A stretch of DNA of 19,357 nucleotides, taken from the NCBI GenBank assembly GCA_016209585.1, contig JACQVU010000048.1, forward strand, positions 1 through 19,357, given 5' to 3'. The notes beneath the pieces are model-generated. The model did no database searches. It was not told where the DNA came from and worked only from the letters and a program-made list of their open reading frames with translations. The DNA is from Planctomycetota bacterium (GTDB lineage: Bacteria; Planctomycetota; UBA8742; JACQVU01). Below are positions 1 through 6,752 of the stretch, in pieces. The translations under genes and the position numbers were made by a program. How positions within the stretch are numbered: position 1 is the first letter of the stretch; each line of letters starts with the position of its first letter.

Positions 1-74
1 CGCGCCACCTCGTCGGCGAGCGTCAGGCAGGCGCGGTGGAGTTCGGCGAGGTCGCTGGCGAGCGTGTCCGGCAT
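1..74 (-). CDS. 5' end of an unidentified gene (cut by window edge)
   Basis: An ATG at 74-72 opens a reading frame that stays open to the left edge and encodes about 24 residues beginning MPDTLASDLAELHRACL. It lies 16 bases after the pcm stop codon. A purine-rich GGGGAAGG sequence sits just upstream of the ATG, which fits translation as the next gene of the pcm operon. Too little is visible to assign a family; the short amphipathic helical start is not diagnostic. It could be spurious, but the spacing and the ribosome-binding site favour a real gene. Confidence 0.5.
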   Translation of the reverse strand, partial: MPDTLASDLAELHRACLTLADEVA

Positions 75-90
75 GCGGCCTTCCCCGTGG

Positions 91-771
91 TCAGTTGCCG
101 CCAGGCGGATAGCCCTGTTCGCCGATCAGCGGCACGAAAGCGCAGGGGAACAGGCGGTTGGTGTGGAAGCCGCCGTCGGGGTCGCGCGTGATCTGGTGGA
201 GCACCTGGAAGCGGCCATCGGTCACCGGCACCACCAGATGGCCGTGCGGGAGGAGTTGCTCGACCAGCCGGGCGGGGATGGCCGGCGCGCCGGCCGTGAC
301 GACGATGCCGTGGTAGGGCGCGTGCTCCGGCCAGCCCACCGAGCCGTCGCCGGCGCCGAAGCGGATGTTGCCGTACCCCAGGGGCGAGAGGGTCTGCGCC
401 GCGCGCTGGCCGAGTTCGGGCAGCCGCTCAATGGTGAAGACCTCGGCCGCCAGTTCGGCGAGCACCGCGGCCTGGTAGCCACTGCCGGTGCCGATCTCCA
501 GCACGCGCTCGTGGCCTTGGAGGCGCAGGAGTTGCGTCATGATCGCTACCATGTACGGCTGGGAGATGGTCTGGTTCTCGCCAATCGGCAGCGGGCGGTT
601 GTCGTAGGCGCGGGAGCGCCATTCGTCGGGGACCAGCCGGTGGCGCGGCACCCGCGCCATGGCGGCCAGCACCCGTTCGTCGGCGATGCCATGCCCGCGC
701 AGTTGCTCGCGCACCATGCGGCGGCGGTGTTCGTCGAACTGCTGCTCCGGGGCGTCGAACGCGGGCCACAT
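91..771 (-). CDS. pcm: Protein-L-isoaspartate O-methyltransferase
   Basis: Repair methyltransferase (PCMT family) that uses S-adenosylmethionine to methylate L-isoaspartyl residues of damaged proteins in the cytoplasm. The 226-residue product has the normal family length. Visible motifs: the substrate-side GENQTISQPYMVA at residues 64-76, SAM motif I VLEIGTGSGYQAAVL at 90-104, an acidic motif around FTIE at 112-115, and GDGSVGWPEHAPY followed by IVVTAGAP at 141-163, all typical of Pcm. The ATG at 771 gives the full family N-terminus (DEHRRRMVREQL), although no clear Shine-Dalgarno precedes it. It lies 34 bases after the ferredoxin-like gene and 16 bases before the partial gene, so it is probably mid-operon. 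The surE/nlpD/rpoS neighbours common in proteobacteria are not seen here. Confidence 0.95.
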   Translation of the reverse strand: MWPAFDAPEQQFDEHRRRMVREQLRGHGIADERVLAAMARVPRHRLVPDEWRSRAYDNRPLPIGENQTISQPYMVAIMTQLLRLQGHERVLEIGTGSGYQAAVLAELAAEVFTIERLPELGQRAAQTLSPLGYGNIRFGAGDGSVGWPEHAPYHGIVVTAGAPAIPARLVEQLLPHGHLVVPVTDGRFQVLHQITRDPDGGFHTNRLFPCAFVPLIGEQGYPPGGN

Positions 772-805
772 CGGGGGTCGGTGGTGGGGAGGTAGGCGAG
801 CCGTC

Positions 806-1138
806 TCAATGGTCGGTTGTCACGACCTCCGGCCCAGTGCCTCGCGGGAAGAGGCGCGGCGAGATGTCGACCGTGACGTCGCCCGTGGCCGTGGCGACAC
901 ACGCCAGACGCTCATCCGGCCCGGCGCGCAGGTGGGCGAGCGTCTCCTGCTCCGACGGCGTCGGGGGAAGGATGTGCGGCATGCCCTCCACGATGGTCAC
1001 CAGGTCCGTTCCGCACTGGCCGACACCGCAACCGAAGGAGATGATCAGGCCGTGATGGAGGGCGATCTCCAGGAGGGTTGAGGGCTTCTCGACCTCAATC
1101 GCCTTTCCCTCCGGCAGGAACCGGACGACGAACCCCAT
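806..1138 (-). CDS. 2Fe-2S ferredoxin-like protein with an Asp at one ligand position
   Basis: A 110-residue protein with a beta-grasp ferredoxin fold signature: MGFVVRFLPEGKAIEV at the start, FGCGVGQCGTD at 35-45, and ERLACVATATGDVTVDI near the end. Electron-transfer role is inferred from the family. Plant/adrenodoxin-type ferredoxins bind the cluster with C-x4/5-C-x2-C plus a distal C. Here Cys37, Cys42 and Cys80 are present, but the position expected for the third Cys is Asp45 (codon GAC). The ATG at 1138 is chosen because the domain begins there; a GTG at 1189 would add 17 unconserved residues and has a GGGGA sequence upstream, so it remains possible. It sits between the outer-membrane protein gene and pcm, on the same strand. 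No reductase or partner oxygenase is visible nearby. Confidence 0.8.
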   Translation of the reverse strand: MGFVVRFLPEGKAIEVEKPSTLLEIALHHGLIISFGCGVGQCGTDLVTIVEGMPHILPPTPSEQETLAHLRAGPDERLACVATATGDVTVDISPRLFPRGTGPEVVTTDH

Positions 1139-1204
1139 GACCGCCCTGGCCAGACCGGCGGGACTTCCCCGCCGGGCTGATTGCTCCACTCTATCAATCC
1201 CCGG

Positions 1205-2194
1205 TCAGAAGCGGAAGGCCGCTTCGAACGACCAGCCGCGGACCATGAAGGCGTCGCGGCCGAAGAGGTCGCGGACGTGGGCCACGCGGAAGGTGTACAC
1301 GTCGCCGAACAGCGTGAAGCCGAACGTGGCGCGGTCGCGTTCCTCAGCCACGCGGGGGAACCTGGCGGGGTGGCCGGTGAGGGGGTTGACGCCAGCCACG
1401 GCGTTAGCGAACGTCGCGCCGTTCTCCGTCCAGTTGTGGTCCCAGAAGAGCGAGAGCCGCGCCCTGACGGGCGTGAAGTCCGGCGCGCCCAGCGTGTAGG
1501 CCAGGCCAACCTCCAGGTCGGTCTCGTTGGGCGGGGCCTGGTTGCGCGCCTTGTACGAGAGGCCCGCCATGAGGTCCAGCGCGTTCTCCATCGCGGGCTT
1601 CAGGTTGTCGAAGGGAATGGTGGCGCCGAGCATCGGCCCGATCCAGCCGTCAGCCTGGCCGTCGCCGGGAGAGTTGATCTGGTTGGGATTGTAGATGCCC
1701 GGAAGTTTCACCCCGCTCTTGAGCATCACCCCGAATCCCCCCGCCGGGCGCTCAAGGGGATCGCCCTCTCCCGCGCCCCCCGCGCCCGCCAGCGCGGGGT
1801 CTGGCGCCGGCGCGGGGCGGGTGTCGACCACCTGCCAGCGCAGGCCGAGCGTCATGTCGGAGACGCCGGTGATGCGGCTCTGCGCGTCGCGGTTGAACTC
1901 CCGGCTGCCCTGGACCATGCCCATGGAAAAGCCGGCGTCGAACCTGTCGGCGAAGCCGTAATCCACTTCGCCCAGCACGTCGGAGAAGAACACGGCGCCG
2001 GGCAGTTCGCGCTTCTCGTGACGGTGGTCGCGGTACTGCGCGTCCTTGACGAACGTGTTGTCGTATCGCACGCCGGCGTTGCCGTTGCCCGCGCCGTTGG
2101 TGAACGGCCGCCGTTCCGCCCCGGCCGCGACGGAGCCGCCCCACGGAAGGAACAGCGCGCAGAACACCAGAAGTCGACGCTGGAAACCGGTCAC
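1205..2194 (-). CDS. Outer-membrane beta-barrel protein, MetA-pathway/phenol-degradation-like
   Basis: A 329-residue protein with an N-terminal signal peptide (MTGFQRRLLVFCALFLPWGG, cleavage probably near VAAGA) and a body of short alternating hydrophobic/polar strands typical of an outer-membrane barrel. It ends in an aromatic beta-signal (FEAAFRF), as expected for BamA-dependent insertion. Strand pairs such as EVDYGFADRFDAGFSMGM and LEVGLAYTLG resemble the broad 'transporter/Phenol_MetA_deg' barrel family; this is recognition by pattern, not by search. The start is GTG at 2194, fixed by a good GAGGAG six bases upstream. The Pro/Ala/Gly-rich stretch near residues 127-148 is probably an exposed loop. 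The substrate is unknown. It is the likely first gene of the operon with the ferredoxin-like gene and pcm (66- and 34-base gaps). Confidence 0.8.
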   Translation of the reverse strand: MTGFQRRLLVFCALFLPWGGSVAAGAERRPFTNGAGNGNAGVRYDNTFVKDAQYRDHRHEKRELPGAVFFSDVLGEVDYGFADRFDAGFSMGMVQGSREFNRDAQSRITGVSDMTLGLRWQVVDTRPAPAPDPALAGAGGAGEGDPLERPAGGFGVMLKSGVKLPGIYNPNQINSPGDGQADGWIGPMLGATIPFDNLKPAMENALDLMAGLSYKARNQAPPNETDLEVGLAYTLGAPDFTPVRARLSLFWDHNWTENGATFANAVAGVNPLTGHPARFPRVAEERDRATFGFTLFGDVYTFRVAHVRDLFGRDAFMVRGWSFEAAFRF

Positions 2195-2272
2195 GATCTT
2201 CTCCTCACTCTCCGCTGCGCGGCCGCCAGAAGTGCCTGCCGTCGCCAGTCACCGGGGAACGTGCCCCCTCCA

Positions 2273-2300
2273 TATATACTTGGCGCCCGAGAACTGACAA
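2273..2300 (-). promoter_or_regulatory. Sigma70-like promoter for the outer-membrane protein operon
   Basis: On the minus strand, TTGTCA (2300-2295; five of six matches to TTGACA) is separated by 16 bases from TATATA (2278-2273), about 80 bases upstream of the GTG start of the outer-membrane gene. The AT-rich TATATAT stands out in otherwise GC-rich DNA. The -35 hexamer overlaps a CTGACAAC-type short repeat that also occurs at 7933-7954, so the match could be partly fortuitous. Confidence 0.5.
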
Positions 2301-2363
2301 CTGCTAACCCGACTTCGTCACCTCCATCGTTTCTTCAACGATTCTTGGCTCTTTCGAAGTTGG

Positions 2364-2750
2364 CTAACAGAGTTCGCCGGCGCGCGGGTACACCACCATC
2401 CGAAACCGCATGCGCCCGTTCGGGCCGTCGAAGTCTGCCGGCGCGGTCACGGTGCTTTGCGCGCCCACGGCGGCCACGCGCTCCACCCGCTCGCGCAGCG
2501 CCACCCAGGCGTGGGCAAGCGGGTCGCCCGCCAGCCGCGCGCCGCAACCAGGGCAGAGGATGTCCGCGGGCGGGTCAACGGAAAAGGGCGGCCCGTCGAA
2601 CGTCGCCCCGCACCCGGAAAAGGCGCCGGCGAGCGACGCCCACCGGTCGGGGACGACCCAGTCTGGCCAGTTGTCTCCGCCAGCGATGGCCTCGGAGCGG
2701 GCGTCACGGTCTTTGACGCAAGTAACTGTCACATCTTGAGTTGCGTTCAT
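2364..2750 (-). CDS. Small unknown protein with a CPGCG motif
   Basis: I do not recognise the family. The frame gives 128 residues from the ATG at 2750 (MNATQDVTVTCVK). It has Cys at about 11, 47, 66, 69 and 128. CPGCG at 66-70, together with SGCGATF at 46-52, could form a zinc-ribbon-like metal site, and WPDWVVPDRW (28-37) is a tryptophan-rich patch. A GTG at 2777 would add nine residues; neither start has a convincing Shine-Dalgarno. It is followed by 169 bases before the outer-membrane gene, which has its own promoter, so it is probably transcribed separately. It diverges from the radical SAM gene at 2916. Steady GC-rich codon use and lack of an equally long competing frame support it as coding. 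Confidence 0.55.
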   Translation of the reverse strand: MNATQDVTVTCVKDRDARSEAIAGGDNWPDWVVPDRWASLAGAFSGCGATFDGPPFSVDPPADILCPGCGARLAGDPLAHAWVALRERVERVAAVGAQSTVTAPADFDGPNGRMRFRMVVYPRAGELC

Positions 2751-2830
2751 TCGTACAAAAATAGGTCCAGATTTCACTGGAAAACGTTTGACGATTCCGC
2801 CGATCTGGGATCACAGTCTGTGGTCGGGCC

Positions 2831-2860
2831 ATCGGTCGGATCGGTCTGATCAGTCCGATG
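2831..2860. repeat. Short periodic GATCGGTC/GATCAGTCCGAT repeat
   Basis: Between the divergent genes the sequence repeats variants of a short unit: ATCGGTCGG, ATCGGTCTG, ATCAGTCCG, ATG. It contains the palindrome CTGATCAG and TCGGA/TCCGA arms and so could form a small hairpin. It is degenerate and short. It may be a low-complexity spacer or part of the 5' region of the radical SAM gene. Confidence 0.4.
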
Positions 2861-2915
2861 TTTCCTCAGACCTCCGTCCCCCGATCCCCGACTCCTGCCA
2901 CTCCCCTTGTACCGG

Positions 2916-4616
2916 ATGCGAGTTCTTTTCATCTACCCGAATCAGGACGCGCCGATCGGTTTCAACCACGGCATCGCCGACATGGCGGGGGTGCTTCGGG
3001 CGCGCGGGCATGTCTGCCGGGTCATCCACATGCATGAGGACCTCGGCCCCATTCCCACGCCGGAGCAGGTGGCGGGTGAGGTGGGGGCGTGGAACCCTGA
3101 CGTGGTGGCGATCTCCACGATGACGCAGCAGTTCGACCTGGCGTGCGACTATTCGCGCCGGATCGGCGAGGCGCTTCCCGACATTCCCCGCGTGGTCGGC
3201 GGCGTGCACTGCACCATGGTGCCGGAAGAGGCCATTTCCACCGGGGCGTTCGACTTCATGGGAGTCGGCGAGTGCGACTACGCCTTCGCCGACTGGGTCG
3301 ACGCCTACGGCCGCAAGGCTGACCTCTGGCGGCTGCCCAACATGTGGGTCTGGACGCCCTCCGCCTGGGTGCGGACCTACGCCAGGAAGCACGGCTACCC
3401 GCTTCCCTCCTCCAACGGCGACCATTCGTCCCATGCGTCCCATCAGGGCCCCGCGCTCCTGCCGGCCGTGGACGGCACGCCGTGGCTCCGGAACAACGTG
3501 GGGCCGTTTCCCGACCTGGAGACGATCCCCATCAAGGACTACGAGGTCTTCGACTTGAAGAACCTCTTCCGCGCGAAGAAGGGGTGGCATTCGGTGCTCA
3601 CGTCGCGCGGGTGCCCCTACAAGTGCACCTACTGCTTCAACCTGGAGGTGGTGGATCGGTACAAGGCTGAGGGCGGCGCGAAGGGGGTGAAAGAGTACCT
3701 GCGCCACTACACGCTCGACCGGGTGTTCGAGGAGATCAACATGATCCACGCGAAACACCCGGAGATCAAAACGATCATCTTCGACGACGACCTCTTCACG
3801 CTGAACAAGGAGTACGTGCTGAAGTTCTGCGCCCGGTACCGGAAGGAGACCGCCGGCATCCCCTACGTGGTGAACGCCCACGTGCAGGTGTTCGACGAGG
3901 AGATGGCCCGCGCCCTGAAGGAATCGGGCTGCGTCATCTGCAAGTTCGGCCTGGAGTCCGGCTCGGCCGCGCTGCGCAAAGACGTGCTGTTCCGCTACAT
4001 GTCGAACGCGCAGATCGAGCGGGCCTTCGCGGCCGCCAACGGCGTGGGGCTGCACACCTCGGCGTTCGTCATGGTGGGATTGCCGAAGGAGTCGCCGGAG
4101 ATGGTGCGCGAAACGCTGGAGATGTGCTCCCGCATCAAGGTGGGGCGATTCCGGTGGGCGATCTTCTACCCCTTCCCCGGCACCGCGGCCTACCGCATCG
4201 CCAAGGACCTGGACGTGATCGACTGGGAGAAGTGGCGCCGGTTGCACAACTACTTCGACCGCTCTTGCCTGAAGTTCGGCGCGGATCACGACTTCTACCT
4301 CGAACGCCTGGCCTCCGCCTGCCACTGGTACGTGAACGCATTGTCGGAATGGGAGTGCGCGCCCATCTACCGCCGCCTGGTGAGCGACCTGGATTCGCTC
4401 ACCCGCGACAAGTGGCTCCGCCGCAAGAAAACGCTGGTGGAGGAGGACCGCGAGTTGTCCGACGCGCTGCTCACCCGGGAGGTTGAGCATTACTCCCTGC
4501 GCTATTCGTCGGTGATGGGGGTCCACTCCGGCTTCGTCCTCTGGGAGCGGGAGGAGAAGGCGCGGAAGGAAAAGGCGCAGCAGGGGCACAGGGATTTGGA
4601 CTATAATCTGGAGTAG
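2916..4616 (+). CDS. B12-binding domain radical SAM protein
   Basis: A 566-residue enzyme of the class with an N-terminal cobalamin-binding Rossmann domain followed by a radical SAM barrel and a C-terminal helical region. MRVLFIYPNQDAPIGF opens the B12 domain, which continues through VGGVHCTMVPEE (94-105) to about residue 135. The radical SAM motif RGCPYKCTYCF places the [4Fe-4S] ligands at Cys233, Cys237 and Cys240; later barrel motifs include IFDDDLF, FGLESGS and MVGLPKES. The DxHxxG B12-ligating motif is absent, as in many members of this class. Such enzymes methylate or rearrange unactivated carbons (lipids, natural products, peptides); the substrate here cannot be told. The ATG at 2916 is preferred to a TTG three codons upstream. 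A tandem 9-bp repeat (3422-3448) encodes HSSHASHQG between the two domains. The C-terminal 15 residues are strongly charged. Confidence 0.9.
   Translation: MRVLFIYPNQDAPIGFNHGIADMAGVLRARGHVCRVIHMHEDLGPIPTPEQVAGEVGAWNPDVVAISTMTQQFDLACDYSRRIGEALPDIPRVVGGVHCTMVPEEAISTGAFDFMGVGECDYAFADWVDAYGRKADLWRLPNMWVWTPSAWVRTYARKHGYPLPSSNGDHSSHASHQGPALLPAVDGTPWLRNNVGPFPDLETIPIKDYEVFDLKNLFRAKKGWHSVLTSRGCPYKCTYCFNLEVVDRYKAEGGAKGVKEYLRHYTLDRVFEEINMIHAKHPEIKTIIFDDDLFTLNKEYVLKFCARYRKETAGIPYVVNAHVQVFDEEMARALKESGCVICKFGLESGSAALRKDVLFRYMSNAQIERAFAAANGVGLHTSAFVMVGLPKESPEMVRETLEMCSRIKVGRFRWAIFYPFPGTAAYRIAKDLDVIDWEKWRRLHNYFDRSCLKFGADHDFYLERLASACHWYVNALSEWECAPIYRRLVSDLDSLTRDKWLRRKKTLVEEDRELSDALLTREVEHYSLRYSSVMGVHSGFVLWEREEKARKEKAQQGHRDLDYNLE
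3422..3448 (+). repeat. 9-bp tandem repeat inside the radical SAM gene
   Basis: Three consecutive 9-bp units, CCATTCGTC, CCATGCGTC and CCATCAGGG, keep the frame and encode H-S-S, H-A-S, H-Q-G in the linker between the B12 and radical SAM domains (about residues 170-178). The period being a multiple of three, and the location in a loop, suggest tolerated expansion. Confidence 0.6.
4602..4607 (+). promoter_or_regulatory. Possible -10 element for the ATPase-PIN cassette
   Basis: A perfect TATAAT occurs inside the last codons of the radical SAM gene (4602-4607). A start of transcription near 4614 would leave a leader of about 60 bases before the ATPase ATG at 4677. No good -35 hexamer lies 16-18 bases upstream, so the call rests on the -10 box and on the cassette needing its own promoter. 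Confidence 0.35.
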
Positions 4617-4676
4617 TAGGGGATCGACTGAGCGTCTTGTCGAGCAGCAGCAGAGCGATGCCCGCGGTCTTCTGAC

Positions 4677-6035
4677 ATGCCAACCCAGTCCGAACGTATA
4701 TCGCGCATCACGGTGCGGGGGTTCAAGTCGATTGTCTCTGAACAGGCGATCGACATCCGCCCGCTCACGGTCCTCGCCGGCGCAAACAGTTCCGGAAAGA
4801 GCAGCATCATGCAGCCGCTGCTTCTTCTGAAGCAGACGCTGGAGGATACGGCGGATCCGGGGCCGCTGAAGTTGGATGGACCGAATGTGAGGTTCACGGA
4901 GGCGGAGCAGTTATTGGCTCGACTCGCCGGCGACAGGATCGCGGACTCGTTCTGCGTCGAGTTCAATCTGTTGTCCTCCACTGACGGTCATGCTGCGCCG
5001 TTGGAAATGCTCCGCCTTTCCTTTCGTGTTGGCGCCGCCAGTACGGGGGGGCCAGAATTCAAAATTGACTCGATGGCGTTCGAGAGCGGAGTGAACTCGT
5101 TCGATCTTCATGAGGACATGACGAGCGGCGACATTGCGCTGGAAATGTCCGAACCGGTGAGGGGCGTTCGAACCAGTGATCGCCAGTTGGAAGTATGGCG
5201 CGAACGGTGCTTTCTCGTCGCCGGTGTTCCACGTCGCAACGATGTTTCCCGGTATCACGATGCATCCGAGGACGATGTTCAGATCTACTTCCGGTCAGTG
5301 CTCCTGGTGAACCGATTTGGTTCCCAACTTCGGCAGATCATCCACCTCCCCGGGCTTCGCGCGAAACCCGAACGGTCCTATGCTCGGAAGTCCGGCGGCC
5401 CTCATTTCGCGGGAACATTCGACGAGTACGCGGCCAGCGTCATCGCCCGTTGGCAGGAGTCCGGCGATGAGCGCCTTCGCCTGCTGAGCATCGCGCTCGA
5501 TGCGTTGGGCCTTACCTGGAAGGTCGAGTCGAAGCGGATAGACGCGACGCAGATCGAAGTGCGCGTGGGCCGCCTCACCCGCGGAAGGCGCGGTCGGCCC
5601 GACATGGTCAACATCGCCGACGTCGGCTTCGGCGTCTCGCAGGTTCTTCCCGTGGTCGTCGCGCTCGCGGCGGCGGAGCCGAACCAATTGGTGTACATCG
5701 AGCAGCCGGAAATCCACCTCCACCCGCTCGCCCAGCGTCGCCTGGCGGGCGTGATCGCTCAGGCGTCTCAGCGTGGCGTGCAGGTGGTGATCGAGACACA
5801 CAGCGCGCTTCTGCTTCGGGGCATTCAAACCTTGGTCGCGCAGCGGAAGTTGGATCCGAGCATCGTCAAGTTGCACTGGTTCCATCGCGACGAACGGGGG
5901 CGGACCACGATCGATTCCGTCGATCTGGACGAAAACGGCGCGCACGGCCCGTGGCCCGCGGATTTCGAGGAGGTCAGCCTGGACGCGGACGAGGAGTACC
6001 TCAACGCCGTCGAGGAGCGTGCCGGCGCGTCATGA
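4677..6035 (+). CDS. SMC/ABC-like AAA ATPase (DUF3696-type), probable defence ATPase
   Basis: A 452-residue ATPase of the RecF/OLD-like ABC class. Visible: RITVRGFKSI at 10-19, Walker A GANSSGKSS at 35-43, a signature-like helix VGFGVSQVLPVVVAL at 316-330, Walker B LVYIEQPEIHLHP at 338-350, and the switch histidine in VIETHSALLL at 371-380. The C-terminus (GPWPADFEE...) looks like the DUF3696 tail. No nuclease or TOPRIM domain follows, unlike OLD proteins, so the partner gene probably supplies the effector. Its stop codon overlaps the ATG of the PIN-like gene (ATGA), which implies translational coupling. No strong Shine-Dalgarno precedes the ATG at 4677. Related ATPases act as sensors in Septu, PARIS and retron systems; a defence role here is inferred from that and from the partner. 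Confidence 0.88.
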   Translation: MPTQSERISRITVRGFKSIVSEQAIDIRPLTVLAGANSSGKSSIMQPLLLLKQTLEDTADPGPLKLDGPNVRFTEAEQLLARLAGDRIADSFCVEFNLLSSTDGHAAPLEMLRLSFRVGAASTGGPEFKIDSMAFESGVNSFDLHEDMTSGDIALEMSEPVRGVRTSDRQLEVWRERCFLVAGVPRRNDVSRYHDASEDDVQIYFRSVLLVNRFGSQLRQIIHLPGLRAKPERSYARKSGGPHFAGTFDEYAASVIARWQESGDERLRLLSIALDALGLTWKVESKRIDATQIEVRVGRLTRGRRGRPDMVNIADVGFGVSQVLPVVVALAAAEPNQLVYIEQPEIHLHPLAQRRLAGVIAQASQRGVQVVIETHSALLLRGIQTLVAQRKLDPSIVKLHWFHRDERGRTTIDSVDLDENGAHGPWPADFEEVSLDADEEYLNAVEERAGAS

Positions 6036-6520
6036 AGGCAAAAGTGTCTCGCGTGATCGTCGTGGACGCGTCGGTTGCGCGGGGCGCCGGGCGAACTGAA
6101 GCGCCGCTGGGCAAACAGTGCCGCCGAACGCTGAAGGAGATTTGCAACGTCTGCCACCGCATACTCATGACCCCGGAAATCAAGGAGCAGTGGAACCGAG
6201 AAGCGAGCGACTTCGCGAGGAAATGGAAGACTCGAATGCAGAGCCTCAACAAGATCGTGCGTGTAGGCAGTCGAGCCCTTCTCACCAATCCTCCGGTCGA
6301 GATCGATACCGCTGCTATCTCTCAAAACGATCGCGTACCGATAGAGAAGGACAAGTTTCTTATCCAAGCCGCCGTTCGTGGGGAGCGCGTAATCGTCACG
6401 GGTGACAGGAGTTTTCAAGAATCCTGGCAGCGCCACGCCGACAAGTTTCCCCATGTTCCCAAGATCACCTGGTTCTGCCCCGGCCGCGATAGCCTCGAGC
6501 GGTTGCAGAACCTGTCATGA
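6032..6520 (+). CDS. PIN-like nuclease, partner of the AAA ATPase
   Basis: A 162-residue protein with the pattern of PIN-domain RNases: a first strand ending in Asp (RVIVVDASV, Asp12), an acidic helix (TPEIKEQW, Glu49/Glu52), Asp107 in EKDKFLIQAA and Asp125 in VIVTGDRSF. These four positions fit the usual metal-binding carboxylates. The ATG overlaps the ATPase stop by four bases. PIN proteins cut single-stranded or structured RNA as VapC-type toxins or in defence; here the adjacent gene is a large ATPase, not a small VapB antitoxin. The gene is visibly richer in A/T and less biased in codon use than its neighbours, which suggests transfer. Assignment is from motif order and could be checked by profile search or structure prediction. 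Confidence 0.75.
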   Translation: MKAKVSRVIVVDASVARGAGRTEAPLGKQCRRTLKEICNVCHRILMTPEIKEQWNREASDFARKWKTRMQSLNKIVRVGSRALLTNPPVEIDTAAISQNDRVPIEKDKFLIQAAVRGERVIVTGDRSFQESWQRHADKFPHVPKITWFCPGRDSLERLQNLS

Positions 6521-6530
6521 TATCTGCCTT

Positions 6531-6689
6531 GTGGCGGTCGAGCCCGTCCGGAGCGACGCGCGTGTCCAGCGTCTCTGGCTCCGCCCCGGTCGCCCGCGTT
6601 CGTGGTTCCGCCGTCTGGTGGTTGACGAGCGACGCCCTTGCCCCTTGCCAGCGGGACATGCGCGGGGGGCGGACGTGGCGTTACAATAG
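6531..6689 (+). pseudogene. 3'-terminal remnant of a paralogue of the gene at 6753
   Basis: Starting 10 bases after the PIN-like stop codon, one frame reads VAVEPVRSDARVQRLWLRPG and then RPRSWFRRL. This matches VAVERARLAARVRRLWLCAG, RPRPASWLATL at the C-terminus of the protein encoded at 6753-7949 (DNA 7827-7919), with clear nucleotide similarity and one 6-base gap. The similarity fades after about 6620; the frame stops at 6689. No start codon or N-terminal part remains. The rest of 6690-6752 holds no gene; a lone TACAAT at 6682-6687 could be a -10 box for the next gene but has no matching -35. Confidence 0.6.
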
Positions 6690-6752
6690 TCTGTGTCGCG
6701 GTCGCGCGCGCCGGCGTGGTCGCGGCGGCGCCCCGGTTGAGCCGTCCGTGTC

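Noticed and set aside
2326..2342. Small hairpin ATCGTT-TCTTC-AACGAT after the small unknown gene
   Set aside because: Only six base pairs, A/T-rich stem and no T-run on the minus strand, so too weak to call a terminator.
2788..2793. TTGACG as a -35 box for the radical SAM gene at 2916
   Set aside because: The hexamer 17 bases downstream (TCACAG) matches the -10 consensus poorly.
2850..4589. Long minus-strand open frame (579 codons) opposite the B12 radical SAM gene
   Set aside because: Its His/Val/Arg-rich product has no motifs and is the antisense reading of a GC-rich gene with clear catalytic motifs on the other strand.
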